Shown: piece after piece, positions 14,101 to 22,827 of the stretch
How positions within the stretch are numbered: the stretch's first letter is position 1
Layout: each line of letters begins with the position of its first letter
Assembly (NCBI GenBank): GCA_018881555.1
Contig: JACAXG010000270.1
Coordinates: 332,509 to 396,508, forward strand
Source: Amblyornis subalaris
Lineage: Eukaryota > Chordata > Aves > Passeriformes > Ptilonorhynchidae
Reading direction: 5' to 3'
DNA: 64,000 nucleotides
Position numbers and translations under genes: made by a program
The notes under the pieces: model-generated
What the model was told of the DNA's origin: nothing
Databases searched by the model: none
Seen by the model: only the letters and a program-made list of their open reading frames with translations

Positions 14101-14126
14101 TCCATCCATCCATCCATCCGTCCGTC
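14061..14126. repeat. (TC)n followed by (CATC)n microsatellite
   Basis: A pure TC dinucleotide tract (14061-14096) passes directly into CATC/CGTC tetranucleotides up to about 14126. It lies inside the CpG island. Polypyrimidine tracts of this kind (GAGA on the other strand) are common near vertebrate promoters and can be length-polymorphic. Confidence 0.95.
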
Positions 14127-14424
14127 CCCGGTGGGAGCGGAAGAGGCAGCCCCCGCCCGGGCCCCCACGGCTCCTCGCCCAGCAGCGGCGCGGACGCCCC
14201 TGACACCGGCCAGGGGACCCGGCGACGTTCACCGGGGATGGGAGGATGGGACGTCCCAGCCCGCCCCTCGCAGCCCGGACACGTACCCACACCATCCCAG
14301 AGCCCGGCGGCAGGGGAGTGGCGAGGGAGCGGCCCGACCTCTCCCTCTGCAGCTCCGCGCGGCGCCGCTCCGGCCCCCGAAATGGCTGAACAAAGAGAAC
14401 CTCGCTCGGCCGCCGCCGCCCCTC

Positions 14425-14456
14425 GATTGGCCGCGGGGCGGGGCCGGGGGCGGGGG
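14425..14456. promoter_or_regulatory. CCAAT box and adjacent GC boxes
   Basis: ATTGG (an inverted CCAAT) at 14426-14430 is followed within a few bases by GGGGCGGGGCC and a second GGGGGCGGGGGCG. A CCAAT box beside Sp1-type sites is a common core-proximal layout. It supports a start site within the island but does not set its direction. Confidence 0.55.
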
Positions 14457-14701
14457 CGCCGCTGCCCCGGTCACCCCGGCAACGGCGGGCGGGATGGAGG
14501 CGGCGGTGAAATGGCCGCCCGGTGCCGTACGGCCCCTCACACACGAACGGGCTCCTCACAGGACACTTTTCCCCTGCGCCCCGCCAGGCTTCCCAGGCCG
14601 GGCTCCTCTCCCCGCACCCCCTCACGCCCAGACCCCTCCGGCAGCAGGCACTCCTCCAGAAGGTGCTTGACACATGTGCCAAAAATCATTAAAAATCAAA
14701 A

Positions 14702-15096
14702 ATGAGGCTAAGGGCTAGACAGAAAAGGTACCGCACTCTGGATTTCATCTTTGGTAGGCAATGCAAGTGCACAGGCAGGGTCTTCCCAGACTTCTGTGGG
14801 AGTGAATGGATGGAGAGCAGCCTCGTGAAGACAGACTTGGCGGTACTGGTGTATGAAAAGCTGGACATGATCTGGCCATGTGCATTTGCAGCCCAGAAAG
14901 ACAGTTGCATACTGGGCTGCATCAAAAGACATGAGGCCAGCAGGTTGAGGAAGGTGATTCTCCCCCTCTGGCTTCTATATCCAGCTCTGGAGTCCTCACC
15001 ACGGTAAGGACACAGACCTGTTGGAGCAGATCCAGAGGAGGGTACTTTCAAAATCCCTTCCAACCCAAACCACTGTGTTCTGTAGTTCTATGACGT
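14702..15096 (+). mobile_element. CR1 LINE, 3' ORF2 fragment with internal deletion
   Basis: A plus-strand CR1 piece carries the end of the reverse-transcriptase ORF. The frame from 14702 includes 'KLDMIWPCAFAAQKDSCILG' and the following Ser/Arg-rich and 'LPLW..YPALE' segments, which match the conserved CR1 ORF2 C-terminal region. After about 15045 it jumps to the extreme 3' tail (CCCTTCCAACCCAAACCACTGTG and the 8-mer repeat), so part of the 3' region is missing. It begins within about 35 bases of the CpG-island edge. Confidence 0.9.
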
Positions 15097-16068
15097 GTGG
15101 TCAGCTGTTGTGGCAAGAAGACCACTGCACATTCATTCACGGTGGTGGGTACCCCAGCAAGTTACGGTAACAATCTCCAACTGTGCTGCGGTCCTATCTC
15201 CTTGACTGTAAGCACTAGCTACCTTTTTATTAAACAATGAAAGCTAATTTTCACCCAATTTCTAAAGCTTATAGACCATTTAGAAAAGCACATTCTTGAG
15301 ACAAACTCAGAGTTGGTAACTTTGCTTATGGTCCTCTTGTGAGTCTTCTGCTGTTGGAAACACATGGTTTTCTCTCAGTCCTCATTTAAACGACCCTCTC
15401 AGTCTGCCTGTTTGGCATGCACATAGCCCTTCCACAGCCCCGTATACTACCATGATTTCACAACAACCAAAAGCTTTTGACAGTGTCTTCCATAAAGGGA
15501 GTTGCTTTCCCAGCCACTTGTCTAAGTCAGCACTCTGATGTGGCTGTATGAGGTCAGCTCTAGCAATGTGGCAGGCTACTTTTCCTAATTATTGTTGCGG
15601 GGAAAACTTGAAAACACAACTGGTCTGAACACCAGAATTTTATACCCATAATATGTCCATCATTTATTACTCGAACATTTATCTCAATTTGATTACTTTC
15701 ATGCGATCTGTAATATTGCAAATACTAACACTTCAGTACTATGTCTAGATCTCCTCATGCTGAAAGATCTATTATGTGCATATTCAAAAGGCTTCTTCCC
15801 TCTATGGAAACTCCTACCCCCACAGTCAGTTTAAATATCTGTTATTTTTCTCAAATATTATTTTACCGTGTATTGTTCTGAGCAGATTGTAATATGGTTA
15901 TAGGCTGAATCGTGATTTATACTGTAATACTTACACCTGCAATAATCGCTGTATATTCATTATCTCACAATAAAACCCAATCTCTCTCCTCACAGGAAAG
16001 TAGGTATGTGGGGCTGTATCTTCCACTTCAGCCCTCCTGAGTACAGAAACATACGTCCTATAGCTTAC
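15097..16068. other. AT-rich sequence, no gene recognised
   Basis: Nothing recognisable. If the exon-like block at 16.07-16.32 kb is real, this stretch would be the intron following it on the minus strand. Confidence 0.5.
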
Positions 16069-16317
16069 CTCCACCTGTGCCAGCAATCTGTTGACAATGT
16101 CCTGGCCTGCTTTCCTCCTGAAAGGATTCTGTGTGATCATGATCTGCCTGGATGCCCAATACTCTGCTATTCTTTTCCTGACAGTTTTCAACCTGTTGGT
16201 CAGCTGCAGTCAAATCTGACTGAGAGGTGAGGGTCTTCAAAAGATAACAAAGTTCAAATCTTGTGGCAAACAGCAGGGAGCCAAGTACGGGCTTGGAGAG
16301 CAAGGAGACGGGCTGTG
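16069..16317 (-). pseudogene. Exon-like block with broken reading frame; gene unknown
   Basis: On the minus strand a pyrimidine-containing 'TTTCCTCATTAG' (acceptor-like, AG at 16319-16318) and a good donor GAG|GTAAGC (exon end 16069) enclose 249 bases. The first part reads well in one frame ('LLFATRFELCYLLKTLTSQS'). The second part reads well in the next frame ('IAEYWASRQIMITQNPFRRK', then 'AGQDIVNRLLAQVE' just before the donor). The frames are offset by one base between about 16209 and 16160, and the second frame has a TGA at 16212-16210. Either an exon has decayed by a one-base indel, the assembly has an error, or only the last 135 bases (acceptor GACTGCAG|CTG) are a true exon. I do not recognise the protein. 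Confidence 0.33.
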
Positions 16318-16367
16318 CTAATGAGGAAATTTTGGAAATGCTAGAAGAAAGTAATGTCTGTATAGCC

Positions 16368-17113
16368 TGTGTCAAAGTTACAAGATGCTTATATAACCTG
16401 AATTATAACTTTCTATCTGACTTGTAACTTTTTTTATACCTATATAACCTAAATATACCTATATGACCTGAATATACCTATATACCTATATAACCTGAAT
16501 TAGCTTTTTATACCTGTATTATAACTTTTATACAATGTAATAGTCAGTATGTAATTAATTAGTTGCTTAGTGCTTAAATAAGCAGAAACTGAACAGGTGG
16601 ATAGTTCAAGGTAGACAAGTAAAGTTATAAATTAGTCCAGTATAGCTACATTAGAGAGCTACAAAGCATACTGATGAAAAGCTGGAGAGACAAAGCCAAT
16701 TATCCATAAAGTGAAAGAATTCAGACCGGTTGGATNCAGAAAGGACTATTTCACCATAACTGTGCATGCTCTGAAGACAAAGTTGAAAAGTTCAGACGGA
16801 GGAAGACCTTGAGCCTTCCTCAGTGAAGACCCCAAGACCACCTAAACTGGGGAGGCACAAGCGCAGTGAGAAAGAGCTATTTATAGCCATGCCATAAAAA
16901 TACGTAAATTATTTCCGGCACGTATGTGATGACATTATAATGACATAATGATATTCAGCAGTACCTACTGTATAAATAAGCCACGATACATGACAAAGGT
17001 GGGTGAGTTAGGTGGAAATATCCCCCTCACCACCAGCGCTGTAATAAACAAATACCTGCTCTATAGACACCAGTCTATCGGGTTTTGTCTTTGGCCTATC
17101 TTTTCGGGCATCA
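16368..17113 (+). mobile_element. Solo-LTR-like sequence (avian endogenous retrovirus)
   Basis: The segment has LTR promoter and end signals in order on the plus strand: AT-rich U3 starting 'TGTGTCAAAGTTACAAGATG', a TATA box (TATAAATA, 16971-16978), a poly(A) signal AATAAA (17043-17048) about 70 bases later, and a U5-like stretch ending near CATCA (17113). The close TATA-to-poly(A) spacing fits the short R region of alpha/beta-type retroviral LTRs. No primer-binding site or gag/pol frame lies beside it, so it would be a solo LTR. I found no clear target-site duplication, so both ends are uncertain. The N at 16736 lies inside. Confidence 0.45.
16381..16525. repeat. AT-rich minisatellite-like tandem sequence
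   Basis: Degenerate units of the form TATACCTATATAACCTGAAT recur several times with variable spacing. They lie in the U3-like part of the neighbouring LTR candidate and were probably expanded there. Confidence 0.7.
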
Positions 17114-17798
17114 GAAGGGATAGTTTCTGCCTGTTTGATATCTTGCCAGTTTATCAGTACCAATATACTGGTTGGTCCATCCCACACATGTAATTTAAAA
17201 TGAGAGTTGTACTACTGTTTCTGGCCCAGCTGTCAGCCCAAAGATGTGGGAGGGAGCTGGTGGTAACAGGATTTAGTGGGTATGGGAGGGGGAACTACAA
17301 ATACTCAAGTTGTGGTGCATGTACTGGTACCTGACATAGGTATTTTAAACCAGTTCATAATTCAAGAAAGCTAAAAAAGCAGGGTAGTCAACGACTCAAG
17401 TATTTCTCTAAAAGAGACAGAGAAGCCAGTGTGGCCATATTGCTGTTGTACATCAGAATCTCCAATTGCAGAACAGCCTTCTTGGCGGCACAATTAAAAT
17501 GATCCAGGCCCAGTGTGTCCTTCCATTGGCTAGAGATCAAGAGGTGGAAGAATGAAAGATAAGAGTTACCTTTGATGCGTTAAGATTTGCTTTTTATACA
17601 TTTTTCATGTATTCACAGCCCTGTAGACCACTATCGCATAGTTACACAGCTCCTAGTGCCCTTTCTGTTAGATTTTAGAACAATAAGCTAACCTTCTCTT
17701 ACATTCCTGAAATATGATTTGGTCTTACTGTCAAGGACAGAACATTTTGATTTTGTAACCAGAATCTGAGAAGACATAAACAAGAAATAAATCAAAGA

Positions 17799-17838
17799 AG
17801 CCCCTGGGCTGACATCAATGGGGCAGAACCCAGGGGCT
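17799..17838. repeat. Perfect 10-bp GC-rich inverted repeat
   Basis: The arms AGCCCCTGGG (17799-17808) and CCCAGGGGCT (17829-17838) are exact reverse complements separated by 20 bases. Such a GC-rich stem is unusual in this AT-rich neighbourhood. No flanking element explains it. Confidence 0.85.
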
Positions 17839-19472
17839 AGATGACCTAATGGACTGCTCTTCAATTGGACCATATTCGATTGACATGCTAATTTGTTAAG
17901 CTTATAAAAATGGCGCGTGTCTGCTGCCAAGAGTGCCACATTATGCACCTTGAAGCCCTTCAATGAAAGACCTGCTTTTTATTTTACCATTCTAATATGG
18001 TTGCAAAGTTTTATTTCCTCTGTTTTAGGCATCACCTTTGCTTGACTTTACCCAGATGTAAGGTAAATACAGAGTACTAACTTCCTGACAACTTTCTTAA
18101 GATTTCGTTTTAAGAAAATGAAATATTGCAATGCATTATTGCATGCATTTTCAGTTAGCTAGACTCCATGGAAACGCGCTTTCAGACTTGATGCATTGAT
18201 CTGCTGTACTTAAACAAGGCCAAAAAAACTATATGCTTTGTATCCATTTTACTCTAGTGATAGATTGCAGCAGAGTATGTTTAAATTGTTTGGCTTTCCA
18301 TGCACTCTTGACATCATCTGTGAAAGACATGTTCCATAAAAAGTAAGGTCCTTCCCTGATGATCCATTTCGGGTGCTGATGAAGTTCTATTGAGAAAACA
18401 TGAATGAAATGGGTTAGTGAAAAATGAACATTTTCTCCATGTTCACATACTGGCACTGAAGTCTTTTGGGATGGTGAAGTATCTTGGTATTAGATCCAGC
18501 CTAGCTGTGACAGCACTTAGTAAGCCAGAGCTAATTTATCTGTTTTCTCAGTACTCAACTTGATAATGTTGACTGAGAAAGCCAAAGTTCTGTGCTAAAT
18601 AATTTCTAGATTTATTTAAAACCAGCTGAATCATGTCTACATTGTAGTGATGGGGCATTATACAGACATACATTTAAATATTTTTTTATTTGAGATTGCA
18701 ATTCTCTCTGTGTGACTGCAGATTTTTTTTTAGGAGCAGACTTATTTATTTTCACTATCATTTTTTATCCTGATCAATTGTCTTTTAAGCATCTGATTTT
18801 TCTTGACAGGATCAAGCAGTGGAGATAAGTCATCTGAATGCAAGGGCAGCTTCCTCAGTAATAAGGGAAGCTGTGCAGTTCCCATGAAAATTTGTCCTCT
18901 GGTTTACAAAGAATGACAACTGAATTTTTGAGTTGTTGAACAGAGGAATTGGAAACAACCTGAGGTGCTCTACAGATGGCGATAATATGTCCTGTGATTG
19001 CTCCAACTTTTGTATTCCATTTATAAGTAAGTGTAAAGTTACAATTGAAAAAAATCTAGAAATTAATGTAAAGGTGTTTTGGTATTTGCATGAGTTTGCA
19101 ATTTTGAAAACAAAAGGTAGAAGAGGTGTTACTGTCCAATACATATCAGTGAGATATCAATTTACATAGTCATGGACCATTTTTAAATGTTAATATTACT
19201 GTTTTGTTGATCATCAAAGCCAGGGAGAAATAAAAATTGTGATTCTTCAACATCTGGGATGTAGCTGGGATATTTATTCTTGCTTAATACTGGTAGATTT
19301 GTCAGAGTACTAGCAGTTACTGTGTTCCCTAGATAAGAAAGAACTGAAATTAAAAAACCTAGCAAAAAAAGGAGATGAATCTGACATAAAACCATAAATA
19401 AGATTAACAAGGTGTAAAAGTGAGTATTTCCATTAGTACACTGTTTAAGGCAGTAAGAAGAATAAGACACAT

Positions 19473-19531
19473 GGAAGGAAGGAAGGAAGGAAGGAAGGAA
19501 GGAAGGAAGGAAGGAAGGAAGGAAGGAAGGA
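19473..19531. repeat. (GGAA)n tetranucleotide microsatellite
   Basis: An almost perfect GGAA/AAGG array of about 14-15 units runs from 19473 to 19531, ending in AAAGAAG. It is likely to be length-polymorphic. Tandem GGAA can act as an ETS-factor binding platform in some contexts, but nothing here shows that it does. Confidence 0.97.
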
Positions 19532-20874
19532 AAGAAGATTTAAGTAGTAAATTAAATATATGTATTTATGTACAGTTAATTACTATAGTCAAATAAAGCA
19601 GGATTTGTTCAACAATATGCAGTTTACATATTTTAGAAGCATTATATATGAAAACAAAGTAAGATGATAAAATTTGCAAAGACCTGGTCACTAACTGTGA
19701 GAAATACATTATTAACTGCTGTCGCTGGTCAGAGAGAAATAACACAGATTACTTAATTGATTGCATAGGCAAGATTAATTAATTTCATAACCAAAATTTT
19801 CAATGGATTTTCAGTATGTGCAAAGTTACTAACTTAACTATTTCCTGGTCTGCAAGAATAGAAAAATATCACTGCTATTTTGCCTATCCAAAGAGTACTT
19901 CTTTTTAGTGAAGTTCATGAACTATCTCTATTCATATGGGGACCAGAAGAACCCCTGTTAAGAAAAATTACATATCAATTTTTTGTATTTGTGTCATTGC
20001 TTGTAAGAATTTTATCCACTTTTTTAGCTAAAAATATTTTTACAACTACATACAGGCAAGATGGTGTTTAGTGTTAGTGTTGACATCTATTTCAGCTCAG
20101 TTTCTATTTCGTATCACTACAAAGGAATAAGCTGCTTTCCTAAAGGTCTTAATTCACAATTGAAGATAAATTTAGCAGTAGCAACTAAAGCTGTTATTGC
20201 TTGAAGCAATCTACACCAGCCATTTCTCTGAGCTTAGTCATAGGATGCCAAGTACATTTTAAGTGGAATTTAAAATATAAATGTTCTTGAATAAATGTCA
20301 AATTGTATAGATTATAATGTGTTTAAACCTTAAAACAAATTAAATATATGCTTTAAGGATATAATTTTGCTGGGCAGGCTGAAGGCCAGAAAGGTTAAAA
20401 GCTGGTATGTTAAATAAATGAACAGGAAAAATGTGTGAAGCAGGCAATCAACGTGTAAACCAAGGCTGGTAGCAGTTGCAGACATAAAAAAACCAATTAA
20501 TCATCTCTCTGTACCATTTTTAACAGAAAATTCTTTATGAACATTTTCTGAAATCTTTGTGTTGTTCTTGGTTGGCCAATGAGGTTTTTTCAGTAGAACA
20601 CTGAAACCTGTTTGATTCATGTTTCATAAAGTTAGTTTGTCCATCTGGAAACAGCAGGAATACTTAGAAGAAATCTTTGGTGATATCTGAAGAAGCTGAA
20701 TGAGCTGCATGGAGAATGTAATGTGTTGCCACTATGACTGCATTTTCTTCCAATTCCTTTACCATGAATAGTAAAGGGACAGTAGTAGAACCAGCACTTA
20801 CCAGGCAAAGGCTTGTTATGTGGGGCTGACAAAATATACAGAGTGGTGCAGAGATACAGGCATAGTCCTCTTAC

Positions 20875-21012
20875 TTTTGTCTTCACAGTGTGTGGAGGCA
20901 ACAGCAGCAAAAGAGTGCTGAAAGCCCCTTTTCCTCTTCTTGGGTGCAGTGCTGGTGACTACTTTAACCAAAGGTAAAGGTCTGTATGTGAGACGTCTCC
21001 AAGATAGCTGTT
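20875..21012 (-). other. Exon-like block with basic PKKRKR motif; gene unknown
   Basis: On the minus strand a strong acceptor (TTTGAATCTCCTCCAG, AG at 21014-21013) and a good donor (AAAA|GTAAGA, exon end 20875) enclose 138 bases with no stop in one frame. The exon would start and end in phase 1, a symmetric layout often seen in real exons. It encodes 45 residues beginning 'QLSWRRLTYRPLPLVKVV' and containing PKKRKR at residues 23-28, which resembles a monopartite nuclear localisation signal. Its GC content is above its flanks. I do not recognise the protein, no neighbouring exon of clear phase was found, and chance remains possible. The frame also stays open for some distance on both sides, which weakens the argument from openness. 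Confidence 0.35.
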
Positions 21013-21667
21013 CTGGAGGAGATTCAAAGAAAATATTATGAGAGGTTAGAGATTTGCTAACTTGAGAAAGACGAAAAAAAAATTGTAGAAAAGAACTAGA
21101 GTAAGGTAGCGATGTCAGGTAGATATCAAAGATTTGAGAGCAATGAAGCTGGGAATAAAAAGGACTCATAGAAAAGAAAGAGAAGGATGGCCAGTTTTCT
21201 CATTTTCATTTTAATTTACCTAGCTCTTTCTTACAGTAAAGTGTTGTATAACTTAATTTGTTGCTCCTTGATTTATGTTTCTATGAATTGTTATAACCCA
21301 ACTCTAAAAGGAGCTTGATTTCAACAGATTTCAACACCAAGACAATTAATCTTGAACTGTTTTACTTTTTTGTTTGGCTTAAGTTTTAGGGTAGGATTTT
21401 CTCACGTTTTCAGTTACTTTTTTGTGATGATGCAAGTGTTGCATTCAGAATTATGATGCATGACAACTACTAGTTCAAAAATCTTTTGATTTACCAATTT
21501 TTGCAATTCCATATCAACTTAATGGAACACTATGTAGGAAACGGAGATCTTCCATGAGACTTTGAGAGACTGGTTGTTTTAATGCCCATTTCTATAATTA
21601 TTCAAGATAATGGCTGTGCTAAATACAGCACCAAAAATTGTTATGCCTCAATGAAGTTTGGTCAAAT
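21013..21667. other. AT-rich sequence, no gene recognised
   Basis: Nothing recognisable beyond the polypyrimidine stretch next to the exon-like block. Confidence 0.5.
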
Positions 21668-21740
21668 ATACCCGTGCTCATTGCAGGAAGGTTCGACTAG
21701 GTGTCTTTTAAAGGTCCCTTTCATTCCATGATTCTATGAA
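21668..21740 (+). mobile_element. CR1 LINE, extreme 3' tail
   Basis: A short plus-strand CR1 end: 'GGAAGGTTCGACTAGGTGTC', 'TTTTAAAGGTCCCTTTC' and the terminal 'CCATGATTCTATGAAAG'. It is strongly 5'-truncated and non-coding. Confidence 0.85.
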
Positions 21741-22010
21741 AGCACAGCTTTCCAAATGGTGAGGTATGGAGTGTACCTTGTGAAGTTATCTTGTCCTGGA
21801 AAAGCAGAGTGGGTGTTGCTGCATCATACTCCTGGGATGGGTGTGCTGGGGAGCCAGGGCAGACCTGTCTATGGTGCTGATGCAGGATCCTGCCTGCTGG
21901 GTGGGAGCAGGGTGAACCTGGCTGGGTGGGAGTTGTGTTAGCACCAGCAGTACAGCTGGCAGGCCAAACAAGAGGTGGTGGCAGGAATGGGATGCTGAAT
22001 GAGCACTGTA
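21741..22010. other. GC-rich unrecognised block between CR1 tail and LTR
   Basis: The base composition is clearly richer in G and C than the surrounding DNA, with GGTGGGAG/GCTGGGTGGG-type repeats. Both strands carry open frames of about 60-110 codons, none with a recognisable motif. It may be part of an older repeat into which the neighbouring elements inserted. Confidence 0.4.
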
Positions 22011-22210
22011 TGTCCTGGGTTAACCAAAAAAGAATGTATTCTGTCACCACCCGCATATTTCCTTGATAAGCTGGGTAGTTTGCTCCCTGAGATTACACTT
22101 ATGTGAGTTGGGGTGGTACTTCTTATCTCAACTGTGATAACCATTCTGGCCGACAGCAAGCATCACCCATCCTGAGTGGATTATCTCAGTTAATGGCCCA
22201 TTGCTGAACC

Positions 22211-22378
22211 GGATAAGCACCAACCAATAGAACGTCAGAAACATCCTCTTCCATTGTGGAAATCCCCACTCCTGGGGGAGATACGAGTAAGGCTGGATGA
22301 GCACCAACCAATAGAACGTTGGGGACATCTTCCATTGTGGAAATCTCCACCCCTGGAGGAGACACCGGCTAAGGAAAC
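22211..22378 (+). repeat. 84-bp tandem duplication with CCAAT box in LTR U3
   Basis: Two adjacent copies (22211-22294 and 22295-22378) share 'AGCACCAACCAATAGAACGT', 'CCATTGTGGAAATC' and 'GGAGA.AC' in the same order with a period of 84. Each copy carries one CCAAT box. Duplicated U3 blocks upstream of the TATA box are typical of retroviral enhancers. Confidence 0.85.
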
Positions 22379-22410
22379 ACAACATAAAAGCAGGCTTTGG
22401 GATGGAAGAA

Positions 22411-22646
22411 ACCAGACAACTGGAAAACCAGAACCACCACTGAACAACCAGGGGACGGGAACAATCACCACTGGAAAACCAGAGGACAAGACCACTGGAC
22501 AACCAGAGAACTCCAGACAACCAGACCATGGGATACCCAGAGGACTAGACACAACCACCACTAGAAAACCGGAGGATGAGACCACTGGACACTGACAGGG
22601 GATACCCAGAGGACTAGACCCTACAACAACCACTGGACAACCAGAG
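22411..22646 (+). repeat. Degenerate tandem repeat (ACCACTGGACAACCAGAG-like)
   Basis: Variants of ACTGGA(A/C)AACCAGA and GGATACCCAGAGGACTAGAC recur roughly every 17-40 bases across about 235 bases, just downstream of the TATA-like box. The array explains the otherwise surprising long open frames on both strands. Confidence 0.8.
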
Positions 22647-22827
22647 TTTCAACAGGCCTGCAACCACTGCCGGGTTGTAAACTGGCTCTGCCAGTTTAAG
22701 ATTGTGTTTTCTGTATTCCTGCACTTATTTTAACCTTTCTATTAAAATTGTAATTTTGACCAAAAATCTCTCTCAAGGTATTTGTGTGGGGTAATTTCCC
22801 CTGCTGGTCCACGTTCAAACCAGCACA

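Larger units (their letters stand above)
13905..14670. promoter_or_regulatory. CpG island, probable gene promoter
   Basis: GC content and CpG density rise abruptly at about 13.9 kb and fall at about 14.67 kb in an otherwise AT-rich window. CpG islands of this kind usually mark promoters of broadly expressed or developmental genes. Elements visible: an ETS-like ACCGGAAAGT on the minus strand (13914-13905), an inverted CCAAT box (ATTGG near 14426) and GC boxes of the GGGGCGGGGCC type (about 14435-14456). ATGs on the plus strand at about 14382, 14494 and 14511 start short frames that end by 14705. One reads 'MEAAVKWPPG...', but no clear splice donor follows it. On the minus strand 'GTACGTG' near 14287 is a possible donor. 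All ORFs of 100-260 codons here reflect GC-rich sequence lacking stop codons. The direction of transcription cannot be decided, and a bidirectional promoter is possible. Confidence 0.8.
17114..20874. other. AT-rich sequence, no gene recognised
   Basis: No CR1 or LTR piece is recognised. Local structures are listed separately (hairpin at 17.8 kb, tetranucleotide array at 19.47 kb). The minus frames at 17688-17963 and 18830-19144 have no motif. If the 16.1 and 20.9 kb exon-like blocks belong to one minus-strand gene, this stretch would be its intron. Confidence 0.45.
22011..22827 (+). mobile_element. Probable solo LTR of an avian endogenous retrovirus
   Basis: The termini form an imperfect inverted repeat, TGTCCTGGGTT at the left and AACCAGCACA at the right. 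In plus order there are U3 with CCAAT motifs, a TATA-like ATAAAAG (22384-22390), a repetitive R-like region and a poly(A) signal ATTAAA (22741-22746) about 80 bases before the right end. The TATA-to-poly(A) distance of about 350 bases implies a long R. No gag, pol or env frame and no primer-binding site adjoins, which fits a solo LTR. The flanking bases (CTGTA left, CACTA right) match at only three of five positions, so a target duplication is not demonstrated. The long minus-strand frames here are artefacts of the repeats. Confidence 0.6.

Noticed and set aside
13903..14705. Overlapping ORFs of 85-259 codons on both strands
   Set aside because: They cover the CpG island and the TC tract, where GC-rich sequence lacks stop codons; the Arg/Ser/Pro/Gly-rich products carry no domain.
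16251..16270. GTTCAAATC resembling a tRNA T-loop
   Set aside because: No cloverleaf, acceptor stem or D-arm could be built around it.
22128..22633. Minus-strand ORFs of 132-133 codons and a plus ORF of 113 codons
   Set aside because: They lie in the duplicated U3 and tandem R-like parts of the LTR and reflect the repeats, not a conserved protein.
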